Of a stretch of DNA of 64,000 nt, positions 27,899-37,442 are shown in pieces. The stretch lies in contig JANQRW010000055.1 of assembly GCA_028284365.1 (NCBI GenBank), forward strand, positions 18,574-82,573, given 5' to 3'. Both the position numbers and the translations under genes were made by a program. The notes under the pieces were generated by a model. It was not told the DNA's origin and did no database searches. It saw only the letters and a program-made list of their open reading frames with translations. Position 1 is the first letter of the stretch; the number at the start of each line of letters is the position of its first letter. The stretch comes from Marinicella sp. Its GTDB lineage: Bacteria > Pseudomonadota > Gammaproteobacteria > Xanthomonadales > Marinicellaceae.

Positions 27899-28068
27899 AT
27901 GGCTGTAAAGTCAGCGAAACTTTTGATGACCGATTGGCGAGTAATCTGAAATGATATGACTTATAATGAAACCCAAAGATGGGTTAACAAATTTCTTTTG
28001 GTGGTTAAAATATGGAAGAAGTAACTAACCAATAAAACAATTCACCTTACGTAGCCGCGAATAAACCT

Positions 28069-29052
28069 ATGCAAAAACTTATACTATTTGGAGGAACCGG
28101 CTTTATAGGTAGCCATTTGTGCGATGATTTGATTATGCACAATAGTTATGATGTATATCTTTGTTCACGCACCCCCCCCAAAGAAGACTTTTGGTTACAG
28201 CAAAAGCATGGACGTGATCAAATTAAACATGTTATCTGCGATTTACGGTCACAAGATCAGATTGCCGCATGTTTAACTACAATAAAACCAGAAAAAGTTG
28301 TCTATTGTGTAGGCGAAAACCCAACCAATACACCAAAAGATAGCACCCGTTTTATTGATGGGAATATCATCAGCTCCTACAATTTTTTAAACAATTGTAA
28401 AGATTATTTTGGACAACTGAATGCAAAGGCCAGAGAACAATTTAAAATTTTGAATGTGTCGTCGTACGAGATATACGAGTTTGATCCGCCTAGCACCGAT
28501 TTACGAATTTTTCCTAAAACCATATACAGCGCATCCAAGGCTGCTTCTCTCCATTTATTCGAAGCTTGGAAAAATACATATAACTTGCCTGTTGTGTCAG
28601 CAATTTGTTCAAATAACTATGGCATGAACCAAGGCAGTGATAAATTGATACCCTTAACCATCAATAACATCTTTAAAAACCACCCCATACATCTGTTCCA
28701 GCAAGGAGCCTGCCAACGCAACTGGGTTCACGTCAGGGATACGTCTGCGGCATTGGCATTGATTCTGAGAGCGGGTAAGGTCGGATCTGTTTACAACATC
28801 TCTTCGAATGCTTTGCTTTCAAATAAACAATTGGTTAATAGAGTCATTAACAGCTATGTAAAATTAACTGGCAAAAGCAAAGAACAGGTTGAGCGGTTGA
28901 TTGTTATGGTGAATTCAATGGAACATTCGGCGAACAGCCATGATTGTCAATACAATAAACTGGCTGAAGAATTTGGCTGGGAACCAAAAGTATCAATTGA
29001 TTCAGGCCTGTTAGAAACAACACAGTTTTATTTACAGAATCAGAGGATTTAA
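28069..29052 (+). CDS. Extended SDR NAD-dependent epimerase/dehydratase (RmlB-like)
   Basis: Nucleotide-sugar modifying enzyme of 327 aa. The Rossmann signature is LILFGGTGFIGSHL (about 4-17). The catalytic Tyr and Lys are in TIYSASKAASLHLFE (YxxxK). C-terminal motifs NNYGMNQGSDKLIPLTINN and QRNWVHVRDTSAAL are characteristic of dTDP-glucose 4,6-dehydratases and related epimerases. The exact sugar cannot be told. About 100 bp upstream a TATAAT (27962-27967) and a perfect 6-bp hairpin (27970-27985) may mark the promoter and leader. It abuts the next gene with no gap. Confidence 0.87.
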   Translation: MQKLILFGGTGFIGSHLCDDLIMHNSYDVYLCSRTPPKEDFWLQQKHGRDQIKHVICDLRSQDQIAACLTTIKPEKVVYCVGENPTNTPKDSTRFIDGNIISSYNFLNNCKDYFGQLNAKAREQFKILNVSSYEIYEFDPPSTDLRIFPKTIYSASKAASLHLFEAWKNTYNLPVVSAICSNNYGMNQGSDKLIPLTINNIFKNHPIHLFQQGACQRNWVHVRDTSAALALILRAGKVGSVYNISSNALLSNKQLVNRVINSYVKLTGKSKEQVERLIVMVNSMEHSANSHDCQYNKLAEEFGWEPKVSIDSGLLETTQFYLQNQRI

Positions 29053-29985
29053 ATGCATCAATTAGCCATTGTAATGATCGCAGAGCAGGATATATATGAA
29101 CAACAAGCACGGTTGCTGTGTGAGTCAATATTTAAGTTTGCAAATCAAGAGGTGGATTTTGATATATTTGTGTTTTCACCCCGAAAAGACAAGAAGCCTA
29201 ACAGTCAAACCGCTGCCTATTTTAAACAACATAATATTTTCCATTCGACGGAAGACTTAAATGTTGATTTTGATTACTTTCCGTTAGCCAACTCATTGTT
29301 TGCAGCGGATTACTTTGAGAAAAATTTCAAAGAATATAAGCACATACTGTTATGTGATTGTGACACTGTTTTTCTGAATTCATTTCAACCTGAATTATTG
29401 GCAGGAGAAACAGTTTACGCAAAAATAGTAGACAACATTGGTGTTGGCAGTGGGGGAGACGGGCATAAGAACGACCCATTTTGGCAACAAATATTTCGAT
29501 ATTTCAAGCTTCCTCTGACAGAACCTAACCATGAAACAACGGTGAGGGTTGAACCGATCAGACCATATTTTAATTCAGGCTTTGTATTAGCGAATAATAT
29601 GCATGGTTTTTTTCAACAATGGTTGCAGGACTTTATCACATTGATGAACTCAGGAATTAAGCCAGATTATTACGGCAGGGATGGAACAAACTTTGGTTTT
29701 TATGAACAATTGGCCTTGTCAATCACCTTAGCAAAATATGACAATAATTTCAGTTTACTACCTCTTGCTTATAACTACCCGATTCCATTTCAGCCATTCC
29801 TTTCAGAACAAGTGAATCATATTGCTTTTGATGAGCTTGTACACATTCATTATCATAAATGGTTTCAACACCCAGGGTTCCTGGATCACATCACAACGGA
29901 ACAAGATAAGAGCACTGAACAGTATTTATGGCTTAGAGATCGGTTACCATTAGCACCTAAGATCAGTGGCGAATTTAAATGTTAA
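29053..29985 (+). CDS. Putative GT-A (family 8-like) glycosyltransferase
   Basis: A 310-aa protein whose ATG immediately follows the epimerase stop. The N-terminus QLAIVMIAEQDIYEQQARLL is the first strand of a GT-A fold. The metal-binding DxD is in HILLCDCDTVFLNSF (about 97-111). PYFNSGFVLANN matches the conserved asparagine region of family 8-type enzymes. HIHYHKWFQ near the C-terminus supplies the second metal-binding His typical of that family. It likely transfers a sugar provided by the upstream epimerase; donor and acceptor are unknown. Confidence 0.72.
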   Translation: MHQLAIVMIAEQDIYEQQARLLCESIFKFANQEVDFDIFVFSPRKDKKPNSQTAAYFKQHNIFHSTEDLNVDFDYFPLANSLFAADYFEKNFKEYKHILLCDCDTVFLNSFQPELLAGETVYAKIVDNIGVGSGGDGHKNDPFWQQIFRYFKLPLTEPNHETTVRVEPIRPYFNSGFVLANNMHGFFQQWLQDFITLMNSGIKPDYYGRDGTNFGFYEQLALSITLAKYDNNFSLLPLAYNYPIPFQPFLSEQVNHIAFDELVHIHYHKWFQHPGFLDHITTEQDKSTEQYLWLRDRLPLAPKISGEFKC

Positions 29986-30006
29986 TTAAATAATCTAGAG
30001 CTGTAA

Positions 30007-30891
30007 ATGATGAACAACGAACTATTTGGAAATCTAAACAAATTTAAATTAGGACGGTTGAGAAAATTTGCATGGCGCCATGAAAATATCAGGGCCATAA
30101 GCAGTAAGTGTCATAATGCTTATTTGGGAGGTTGGCAGTCAGTTTGTAGGGTATTAGGTCGTTTCCTTGTCTATGTGGATACCAGGGACAGAACCCTGGG
30201 CGTTCAGTTACTCATGAATGGCTACTGGGAAATGGAAATCACTGAATGTATCGCACAACATGTCAAACCGGGAATGAGGGTGATAGATATCGGTGCAAAT
30301 TATGGCTATTTTTCTCTGCTCATGGCAGGGTTGGTAGGCAATAAAACCGGTAGGGTATATTCAATAGAAGCCAACCCCAATATTTACCAACTGCTCAAAA
30401 ACACAATCAAAATAAATGGTCTGAGAAATAAGGTCGTAACTCATAATCTTGCCATATCGGATGCTGACGAAAAGGAAATGATGTTCAATTATGCTGATGA
30501 AAGAGGCATGAATGGTCATTTGGCTGTACAAAAAGAGATCAGGGCAGATGAACGTTCAATACCTGTATTGAGCAATAAATTAGATAACATCATCAAATCA
30601 GGAGAGCAGATAGATTTTATTAAAGTAGATATCGAAGGTGCTGAAAAAATGTTTTGGGATGGCAGCTGCAGAGTGAGGAGAGAAAATCCTCAGCTGAAAA
30701 TTTTAATGGAGTTTAATGCCAAAAGATATCACAAAGCTTCTTTATTTGTCGAAGACATCATTAATGAAGGCTTTCAGGTCATGTGGATAAAGTCACAACC
30801 AAGTAAAAACCAATACTTAAATAAGGAACAACTGATGGCTATACCAACTGATAAGCATGTGATGTTATTACTTGAGAAAGCAGCTGAGTAA
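30007..30891 (+). CDS. FkbM-family methyltransferase
   Basis: A 294-aa O-methyltransferase of the FkbM group, common in glycan and capsule clusters. Motif I is MRVIDIGANYGYFSLLMAG (about 91-109), then VYSIEANPNIYQLLKNTI (about 118-135). The family signature IDFIKVDIEGAEKMFW lies at about 202-217 and LMEFN near 236. The N-terminal 80 residues are a helical cap. It is the last gene of the epimerase-glycosyltransferase-methyltransferase plus-strand set, with a 21-bp gap. It probably methylates a sugar in the same product. Confidence 0.9.
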   Translation: MMNNELFGNLNKFKLGRLRKFAWRHENIRAISSKCHNAYLGGWQSVCRVLGRFLVYVDTRDRTLGVQLLMNGYWEMEITECIAQHVKPGMRVIDIGANYGYFSLLMAGLVGNKTGRVYSIEANPNIYQLLKNTIKINGLRNKVVTHNLAISDADEKEMMFNYADERGMNGHLAVQKEIRADERSIPVLSNKLDNIIKSGEQIDFIKVDIEGAEKMFWDGSCRVRRENPQLKILMEFNAKRYHKASLFVEDIINEGFQVMWIKSQPSKNQYLNKEQLMAIPTDKHVMLLLEKAAE

Positions 30892-30914
30892 AGTTTCTAA
30901 CGGGTGCTCGCAAA

Positions 30915-32024
30915 TCATTTTACGGCGGGCTTATTTGAGAGCATCATAAAGAAATAAATTAGGTTCATTGCATAAAAGCCAATAAAAAAACGCTTCCATA
31001 CAGCAGGGAAAAGCAGTACGTGTATCACTACATAAAGCATAGGTATCATCACAAACAGCCAGAAAGTCCAGTTCATGAAAATCGACTTTTTATCATTTTC
31101 AGTGAGCCAAGCGTTAAGTAAAAAGATTCCCATATTGATGATCAAGGGATACTCTCTTAATGCTTTCCAGAGGCTGTTATATGCCATGTTTAAGTAGTCA
31201 GCAGCCGTAATTACAACATTGACATCAGCAGGAGCACTGGTTCTGTGCAGAAAAGAAACATAAACCAATGTACTCCAAGGATAACTGTCATAAAAGTGGT
31301 TTACGCCATAATAGAGAATTACAGTGGCGATCATCACCATTAAACTGGTAAACCTAAGTTTTGGTTGGAAAAAAAGTATCGCAACCAAAGTTAAAAAAAC
31401 AAAAATGACCAAATCAGTGCGAACCAACACACACAATGGTAATAAGACTAAAGCAGTGAAGGTACGTTTTTGGTTAAAAAGAAAAGCAAAAAGGCTCAGA
31501 CATAAAAAACTTAAACCATCAGGAGTGCTGAGTTGGGCAATTGAGAGCAGCCCTATTCCACACAAAAACACAGGAAGGATGTATAACAGAAGTGGGTCAA
31601 TTGAATTTCTGAAGCCTATGAAGATGAGAAAAACCCCTAAACACACACAAATGGCTGAAACCAAATAAGTTGCTTCAAATATATTAACCCCAGTTTTAGA
31701 AAGTAACAGTATGCTTAGGTTATATACAGGTCGAATATCAAAAAATGGCAGCTGTTGATAAAACAGCTGTGGGTCATTAGCAATATCAGCGCGCCTTTGG
31801 TTGAGCCCGGTTAACCTTTCATAGTCACTTTTTGTGACAGTTTGTTTTAACTCAGTATAGATGAAGTTATGTAATTTGACAGGGTCGTTGATTTCGTAGT
31901 TTTTGGCTGAAGCAGCATAACCAACCATATCCCAGTTTAAAGTTGGCTTATAAATACCCAGAAGCAGGATACTTCCACAAAAAACCAGATAGTAAAAGTT
32001 TAAATGTTTAAAGGTATTGTTCAT
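30915..32024 (-). CDS. Multi-spanning membrane protein, GT-C-like
   Basis: Inner-membrane protein of 369 aa with about nine hydrophobic segments (FYYLVFCGSILLLGIY, IFEATYLVSAICVCLGVFLIFIG, LLLYILPVFLCGIGLL, FTALVLLPLCVLVRTDLVIF and others). The long first external loop carries the acidic LNWDMVGYAAS near the membrane, where GT-C enzymes have a catalytic Asp. A later VRTDL resembles a loop seen in such proteins. These are weak hints, and a flippase or polymerase role is equally possible. It is 40 bp downstream of the OafA-type acyltransferase gene and probably cotranscribed with it. Confidence 0.6.
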   Translation of the reverse strand: MNNTFKHLNFYYLVFCGSILLLGIYKPTLNWDMVGYAASAKNYEINDPVKLHNFIYTELKQTVTKSDYERLTGLNQRRADIANDPQLFYQQLPFFDIRPVYNLSILLLSKTGVNIFEATYLVSAICVCLGVFLIFIGFRNSIDPLLLYILPVFLCGIGLLSIAQLSTPDGLSFLCLSLFAFLFNQKRTFTALVLLPLCVLVRTDLVIFVFLTLVAILFFQPKLRFTSLMVMIATVILYYGVNHFYDSYPWSTLVYVSFLHRTSAPADVNVVITAADYLNMAYNSLWKALREYPLIINMGIFLLNAWLTENDKKSIFMNWTFWLFVMIPMLYVVIHVLLFPAVWKRFFIGFYAMNLIYFFMMLSNKPAVK

Positions 32025-32064
32025 GCTTTTAATTGTTCATTGTTCAGAGGATATAATCAAGGCT

Positions 32065-34032
32065 TCATAATAGATCACCTATGGTATTTATCACTTTTTG
32101 GGCACCATGGATGCTCAGGTGGTTATTATCAATGTATAAGGCTTTGCCATCCATAACAGATGAACAAAAGCCATCGTGACAAAGTACATCAAATGGTTTG
32201 ATGGCATGTAACTTATCGTCATATGGTAAAGCATCTAGTTTTTCTAAAATATATTGATGCCTTTTGAAATAATAATCTGTGGTGGTGGAATGTTCCAGAT
32301 TCACTAAAGTTTCGTGATTAAAAATAGAAAAGGGAGAAACCACTTTTTCAATGTGAATGGGCAACTCTGGAATAGGGTAAATCACAAAGACATTTTTTTT
32401 AAGGCGCTTAAGTTCTAAAATGGTGTCCTTTAAACTAAGCCAGTAGTTGTGGCGAGCACTACCAACCATGTTGTTTTTATATTCGGGTGTGAAGTTATTT
32501 ATTGGGTTTACATTTGGAGTTTCCGGATATGTCTTAACATGATTTCCAAATAAGTGATAACTGTATCTAAAGCTAAGCACAACGTTTTCTATAGATGTTC
32601 GCTGTTTAAGCACTTGCATCGCTTCATCGAACCAGGGTTTACACCCCGGAGGTTTAATGATATCAACCGTCAATGCAGCTGGACAAGCACTGAAACTAAG
32701 ATGAAGTAAGCCTTCACCATTTTTTTCTAGTTTTTTAGCCAAAGCATAAGCTGGTTCAACAACATGTGAGTCTCCGAGCGCGGCCCATTTTACGTCTTTG
32801 CCAAAGTATTCACATGATTTGTCAGGTGGTAAATAATGATGACCTTGGGTGTGGCATTTTTGCCTGATGGGGCTTCTGGTTATGCTGTCAGAGTAGTCTG
32901 TGGTGGTGAATCTTTGAGGAAGTCCATTGTTTAAATACCCGGTTGAACCAAATACAACAAATAGCAAGAGCATCGATAAAAGCAGCCTATAAAACTTAGG
33001 CCTGTTAAATGGTTTTTGTTTATTGCGAAAAGGCCGTTCAATATACTTCCAGCTTAAATATGCCATAACAACAGAAATCATGATAGCCACAAAAACCAAA
33101 CCATCTTCTGGATGGCCTATTGATTTCATTTTTAAGAAAGCCAACAAAGGTTGATGCCACAGGTAAAGAGAGTATGAAATCAAGCCTATTTGAACAAGTA
33201 CACCACTGGCAAGAATACGCCCAACCAAACTGCTGTTGGTTGAGAATAACAGGATCAAGCCAGTACCCAGAACGGGAACAAGTGTATAAAAACCAGGGAA
33301 AGGCGTTTTGTCGGTATAGAAAACAAGGGCATATGCAATCATTAAAAACCCGAGCACTTCAAGCCCCTGTCTAACTGGCGCATTAAACAGTTCTTTTTTT
33401 GGGAAATTCAAAGCTATGATAACACCTGCCAACAATTCCCAAAAACGGCTGTAAATCAGGTAAAAGTTAGCTTTATGAATACCTAATGTAGCCAAATGTT
33501 GAGCCCACATGAGAGAACAAAGTGCAATCACAATTAAAACAGCAGTTAAGCTTTTTCTGCCTAAAAACCAAAGGCCAACCAACATAAATGGCAAGAGCAA
33601 ATAAAATTGTTCTTCAACCGAAAGACTCCATGTGTGTATCAATGGCACTTCTTCAGTCCTGGTGGCAAAATAACCACTGTTAAATCTAAAGTAAATATTA
33701 GAAAAGAAGCCGATAACACTGATTAAACTCATCGAGTATGATTTGAGTAACCCTGATGACATAAATATCAGTGACAATATTGAGGTAATCAGCAGAACAA
33801 AGAACAAAGCTGGCAAAATTCTTCTGGCGCGGCGTTCATAAAAGTTTAAAACAGAAAATTTTTTTTGTTTGATTTCTTCGGTGATAATGGAGGTGATTAA
33901 AAAACCACTGATCACAAAAAAAACATCAACACCCACATAGCCACCACTGAAAAAATTTAAGCCACTGTGAAACAGTACCACAGGAATAACAGCAATGGCT
34001 CTGAGGCCATCTATTTCTTTTCTATATTGCAC
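32065..34032 (-). CDS. OafA-type acyltransferase (acyltransferase-3 membrane domain plus SGNH domain)
   Basis: A 655-aa enzyme that would O-acylate a sugar of a surface polysaccharide. The start is GTG at 34032 (MQYRKEIDGLRAIAVIPVV). The membrane part, residues about 1-370 with ten or so segments, has the family motifs KEIDGLRAIAV, FHSG, FFVISGFLI and SVEEQFYLLLP. The periplasmic SGNH-like part (about 400-655) has WAALGDSHVVEP (Ser block) and IDNNHLSIHGA (Asp/His block). Both are intact, so the full acyl-relay architecture is present. It is divergent from the Kelch-like gene. Confidence 0.93.
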   Translation of the reverse strand: MQYRKEIDGLRAIAVIPVVLFHSGLNFFSGGYVGVDVFFVISGFLITSIITEEIKQKKFSVLNFYERRARRILPALFFVLLITSILSLIFMSSGLLKSYSMSLISVIGFFSNIYFRFNSGYFATRTEEVPLIHTWSLSVEEQFYLLLPFMLVGLWFLGRKSLTAVLIVIALCSLMWAQHLATLGIHKANFYLIYSRFWELLAGVIIALNFPKKELFNAPVRQGLEVLGFLMIAYALVFYTDKTPFPGFYTLVPVLGTGLILLFSTNSSLVGRILASGVLVQIGLISYSLYLWHQPLLAFLKMKSIGHPEDGLVFVAIMISVVMAYLSWKYIERPFRNKQKPFNRPKFYRLLLSMLLLFVVFGSTGYLNNGLPQRFTTTDYSDSITRSPIRQKCHTQGHHYLPPDKSCEYFGKDVKWAALGDSHVVEPAYALAKKLEKNGEGLLHLSFSACPAALTVDIIKPPGCKPWFDEAMQVLKQRTSIENVVLSFRYSYHLFGNHVKTYPETPNVNPINNFTPEYKNNMVGSARHNYWLSLKDTILELKRLKKNVFVIYPIPELPIHIEKVVSPFSIFNHETLVNLEHSTTTDYYFKRHQYILEKLDALPYDDKLHAIKPFDVLCHDGFCSSVMDGKALYIDNNHLSIHGAQKVINTIGDLL

Positions 34033-34210
34033 AACAATAATCAGGTTGGAATTTTATTTTTGAATAATGCTTCATAGAATGGTGTATTAATTATCTCTTA
34101 ATAAACATGCGCAAACAGTGTGTATTTGATTTGTCATAGTAAAAATTGGCTTTAACTTTCAATGGTATTGTAACTGTAATTTTAACGATTATCGTAACTT
34201 AAAAGGTTTA

Positions 34211-34238
34211 TTGGTTGAGGCCTTTGTTTTGATACAAT
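34211..34238 (+). promoter_or_regulatory. Candidate promoter of the Kelch-like gene
   Basis: TTGGTT (34211-34216) and TACAAT (34233-34238) are separated by 16 bp in the 217-bp divergent gap. Transcription would begin near 34245. This leaves only about 5 bases before the ATG at 34250 but about 29 before the ATG at 34274, and so supports the later start. Confidence 0.45.
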
Positions 34239-34273
34239 GATCGAATCTAATGGTTTTGAAATGTGTGCCTTAT

Positions 34274-35977
34274 ATGAGATTTCTGACTTTTGTACAGAGA
34301 AATAGGTTGTTTTTCGGCTTTATTTTCACTTTGCTTTTCACCATAAGCGGTTTTGCTGAAAAGAATGCCTCAAAAAGTGATTACATGTCTTACTACCTTA
34401 AGTGTCATCAACTGTACCTGAGCCATAAGTGGTCTCAACAATATTGGCCCACTGAAAACAAACAAACCAAGCCAAAATTTTCACAGGTGTATAGTCAAGA
34501 GCATGTGACTGAAATGATCACTGATAGTTGGATGATGGAAAGAGCGCTATCAGAATTATTTAGTTATAAAATCATTCGCACAATGCTTCAGGCTGACTTA
34601 AACCGCATGGCTAAAAATTCTCGTGACCCATCAGGTCTTAAGGCATTATTCAATGCGATGAAAGATGATCCTGAATTGATAGCTAATTGTGTTTCCAGGC
34701 CTTATCTTATCAAAAAGAAGTTGCGAGATAAATTTGCATGGAGCAAAAAACAACACATGGAAACCAACCGTAAGGCTAATTTAGAAATGGATAGACTCCT
34801 CACCCACGGCCAAACAGAAGAAGGTGTTTTATCAGAAAAGACCTATCAACTTCATGAACAACACAAGGAAGGAGAACCGCAGCATAAGTTTTCAGGAGAA
34901 GTTCAGCTTTTAGATAAAGCGGCGTTTGAGCAGTTCATGCTGATAGCAAAACAACCAAACCAAAAGCCAACGATACTGGAGAGCAAGGACTCTTTTTTTT
35001 ATGAGCGGCTTAAATTCCTTGATCATCAGTCAATCACCTTTGAGAAAACCAGCTGGCCAAAGGAAGCGTTTGATGATTGGTGGAAAAACAACAGGCATCA
35101 GTGGCAGCTTACTCCTAAAAAAAACCTTAACGCACCATTGAAGAACTTTAAGTTGCCAAGAATAAGTTCTCAATTTAAACCAGATTCAAAAGCTGTTGCT
35201 GGTAATGAATTATGGGTGTTAAATGACATGCCTGTTCATCGGTTTTATCACTCTGCGGTTTGGACTGGTAGTGAAATGATTATTTGGGGAGGGGGTTATA
35301 AATCAGGGGCACGGTATAACCCAGCCAGTGACAGCTGGGTGCCTTTACCTTTTGAGAATGCACCAGTACAAAGGTCGAGACACCACGCATTTTGGACAGG
35401 AACAGAAATGTTGATTTGGGGCGGGTTTCAAGATGGGCGTTTAAACTCAGGTGGTCGTTATAGTTTAGAAAACGATGAATGGATTAATATTAATTTGACT
35501 GACGCACCGGCTGCAAGAGCAGGTCATCAGTCAGTTTGGTGTGGCAGCAAGATGTTGGTTATAGGCGGTAGTGGTGAATCTACTTCTTTAGATAGCACTG
35601 GTTATGACCCGGTCAGTGATGTGTGGAGCGAAATCAGCTTGACAGGGCTTGACCATGCCGGAGCTGTTAATGGTGCGATATGTACTGGTGATGAGTTATT
35701 TGTGTGGGCTGGTGAGTTTTCTTCAGGAGCTATGTACTCACTGACCGATGAAGTATGGCGTGATATTGATTTGAGTTTGGCACCAAGCCCTCGCAGAGAT
35801 TATTCAATAATATGGAGTGGTGAGGATGTCATTATCTGGGGTGGCAGGATTGGCACGACACCACTTGATACAGGTGCCCCTTACAACCCAAGCAACAATA
35901 AATGGCAAAAAACCTACACAAAAAATGTGCTCGCACCTAAGCAAGATCCGGTTTCAATATGGACAGGAAATGGATGA
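34274..35977 (+). CDS. Exported protein with Kelch-like beta-propeller, ends at an in-frame TGA
   Basis: A 567-aa protein with a signal peptide (MRFLTFVQRNRLFFGFIFTLLFTISGFAE, given here only as limits 34274 to about 34360). A charged helical region spans about residues 35-280. From about 300 a Kelch-like propeller follows, with repeated units of the type SAVWTGSEMIIWGGG, AFWTGTEMLIWGG, SVWCGSKMLVIGG, AICTGDELFVWAG and IIWSGEDVIIWGG. The last unit is cut: after SIWTGNG a TGA stops translation. The next 14 codons in the same frame (35978-36019) read LDVFGGGVLTNLSQ before TAA. This looks like a blade end lost to a recent stop, or a shortened blade. The function is not known; it neighbours an MBOAT/SGNH pair. 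Confidence 0.75.
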   Translation: MRFLTFVQRNRLFFGFIFTLLFTISGFAEKNASKSDYMSYYLKCHQLYLSHKWSQQYWPTENKQTKPKFSQVYSQEHVTEMITDSWMMERALSELFSYKIIRTMLQADLNRMAKNSRDPSGLKALFNAMKDDPELIANCVSRPYLIKKKLRDKFAWSKKQHMETNRKANLEMDRLLTHGQTEEGVLSEKTYQLHEQHKEGEPQHKFSGEVQLLDKAAFEQFMLIAKQPNQKPTILESKDSFFYERLKFLDHQSITFEKTSWPKEAFDDWWKNNRHQWQLTPKKNLNAPLKNFKLPRISSQFKPDSKAVAGNELWVLNDMPVHRFYHSAVWTGSEMIIWGGGYKSGARYNPASDSWVPLPFENAPVQRSRHHAFWTGTEMLIWGGFQDGRLNSGGRYSLENDEWININLTDAPAARAGHQSVWCGSKMLVIGGSGESTSLDSTGYDPVSDVWSEISLTGLDHAGAVNGAICTGDELFVWAGEFSSGAMYSLTDEVWRDIDLSLAPSPRRDYSIIWSGEDVIIWGGRIGTTPLDTGAPYNPSNNKWQKTYTKNVLAPKQDPVSIWTGNG

Positions 35978-36047
35978 CTTGATGTTTTTGGTGGTGGAGT
36001 GTTGACTAATTTATCACAATAATTTGGTTTTGATGATCTAAAAGCAT

Positions 36048-37442
36048 ATGGACTTTACCAGCGCACCATTTTTAATCTTAATAACCCTTTTCTATTTAGG
36101 GCTGGCCTTGATCCGGTGGCTGGTTGATGCCCAAAAAGAAATCGATGTTATTTTGTCTTATATTGCGCTGTGTTCGCTGGTTCTTTTCGGTTTGTGGAGT
36201 CCAGCTTCATTGGTGGTTATTATATATGTAACTGTAATCACAGTGCTGTGGGTTCAGTTATTTCAAAACAATAAATTAACCGCCAGGCCATTCTTTATAA
36301 CAGCCATCATTCTGGTCGTTTTGCCGTTGTTGAACTTTAAATATACTGGCTTTATAGTCAGTACTCTGGGTTTGGATTTATCAGTTAATAACTGGTTATT
36401 ACCATTAGGAATCTCGTTTTATGTGTTCACTTCAATAGGTGTCATGGCTGATGTGTTTACAGGTAAGGAGAGGAAAAAGCTATCGGCTCTTGAGTTGGTT
36501 TTGTTGATTTCATACTGGCCACATTTAGCTGCTGGACCTATCTTAAGATCAAGCTTTATCACTGACCATAAATACAGCTTTAAATTTAAAAGAAACATTC
36601 CTTATGGCATTTTATTTATCGCCGCTGGTGCGGGAAAAAAGCTACTCATTGCTGATAATCTAGGGGCTTATGTTAACTACAATTTATCTCAAGGCATAGA
36701 AAACATGGATGCTGTAACGGCAGCGCTTACCATGACAGGCTTTGGTGGTCAAATATATGCTGATTTCAGCGGATACTCTGAAATGGCGATTGGTTTTTCA
36801 TTGTTGATTGGCTTGAATATTCCCGTTAATTTTAATTTTCCGTATGTTGCACATTCGATTTCTGAGTTTTGGCGCCGGTGGCACATCAGTCTTTCTACAT
36901 GGTTCAGAGACTATATTTATATTCCGCTGGGAGGAAATCGCAGTGGTAAGTTATTTATATATTTTAATATTTTGTTGGTCTTTACCGTTTCAGGAATTTG
37001 GCACGGTTCTTCTTTAAACTTTTTGTACTGGGGTTTTATTCATGGTGTTCTATTAATCATCAATAGACTGTATCGACAATACATTGGTATTAATCTGGGT
37101 TGGTTTGCCTGGCTATTGACGTTCATCAGTGTCAATATAGCCTGGAGCTTTTTTCGCTTGGAAACAGATGCTGCCATTCAAATTAACAGTATTGTTTTTA
37201 ATTTGGAGAATTGGTTTAAATTTGAATTAGATTCGGTGTTTTATGTGGTACCAATATTAGTTATGCTGTTTTTAGTGTATGTTGATCACAAGTTTAAATA
37301 CTATGCCATCAATGAAAAAGGTACAGTAGAGGTGTTTAAAAAACATTCTAAACCACTTACTTATTTTTATGCTTGGGCTTTATTCACCCTCGCCATGTTT
37401 TTCAGTGGAGAGCGTATTCCATTTATATACTTTGAGTTCTGA
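36048..37442 (+). CDS. MBOAT-family membrane O-acyltransferase (AlgI/DltB-like)
   Basis: A 464-aa inner-membrane acyltransferase of the type that passes acyl groups across the membrane to an extracellular polysaccharide. It has about eleven hydrophobic segments. Conserved motifs are LPLGISFYVFTSIGVMAD (about 125-142), YADFSGYSEMAIGFSLL, EFWRRWHISLSTWFRDYIYIPLGG (around 275-298) and the catalytic histidine in VSGIWHGSSLNFLYWG. The stop overlaps the next gene's start (TGATG), the usual pairing with a periplasmic SGNH-like partner. Close to AlgI in pattern, but the alginate genes are absent, so the glycan differs. Confidence 0.93.
   Translation: MDFTSAPFLILITLFYLGLALIRWLVDAQKEIDVILSYIALCSLVLFGLWSPASLVVIIYVTVITVLWVQLFQNNKLTARPFFITAIILVVLPLLNFKYTGFIVSTLGLDLSVNNWLLPLGISFYVFTSIGVMADVFTGKERKKLSALELVLLISYWPHLAAGPILRSSFITDHKYSFKFKRNIPYGILFIAAGAGKKLLIADNLGAYVNYNLSQGIENMDAVTAALTMTGFGGQIYADFSGYSEMAIGFSLLIGLNIPVNFNFPYVAHSISEFWRRWHISLSTWFRDYIYIPLGGNRSGKLFIYFNILLVFTVSGIWHGSSLNFLYWGFIHGVLLIINRLYRQYIGINLGWFAWLLTFISVNIAWSFFRLETDAAIQINSIVFNLENWFKFELDSVFYVVPILVMLFLVYVDHKFKYYAINEKGTVEVFKKHSKPLTYFYAWALFTLAMFFSGERIPFIYFEF

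Noticed and set aside
27970..27985. Hairpin AACCCA-AAGA-TGGGTT as a terminator of the second sulfotransferase gene
   Set aside because: No T-run follows and it sits next to a TATAAT, so it is more likely part of the following leader; left unannotated as a terminator.
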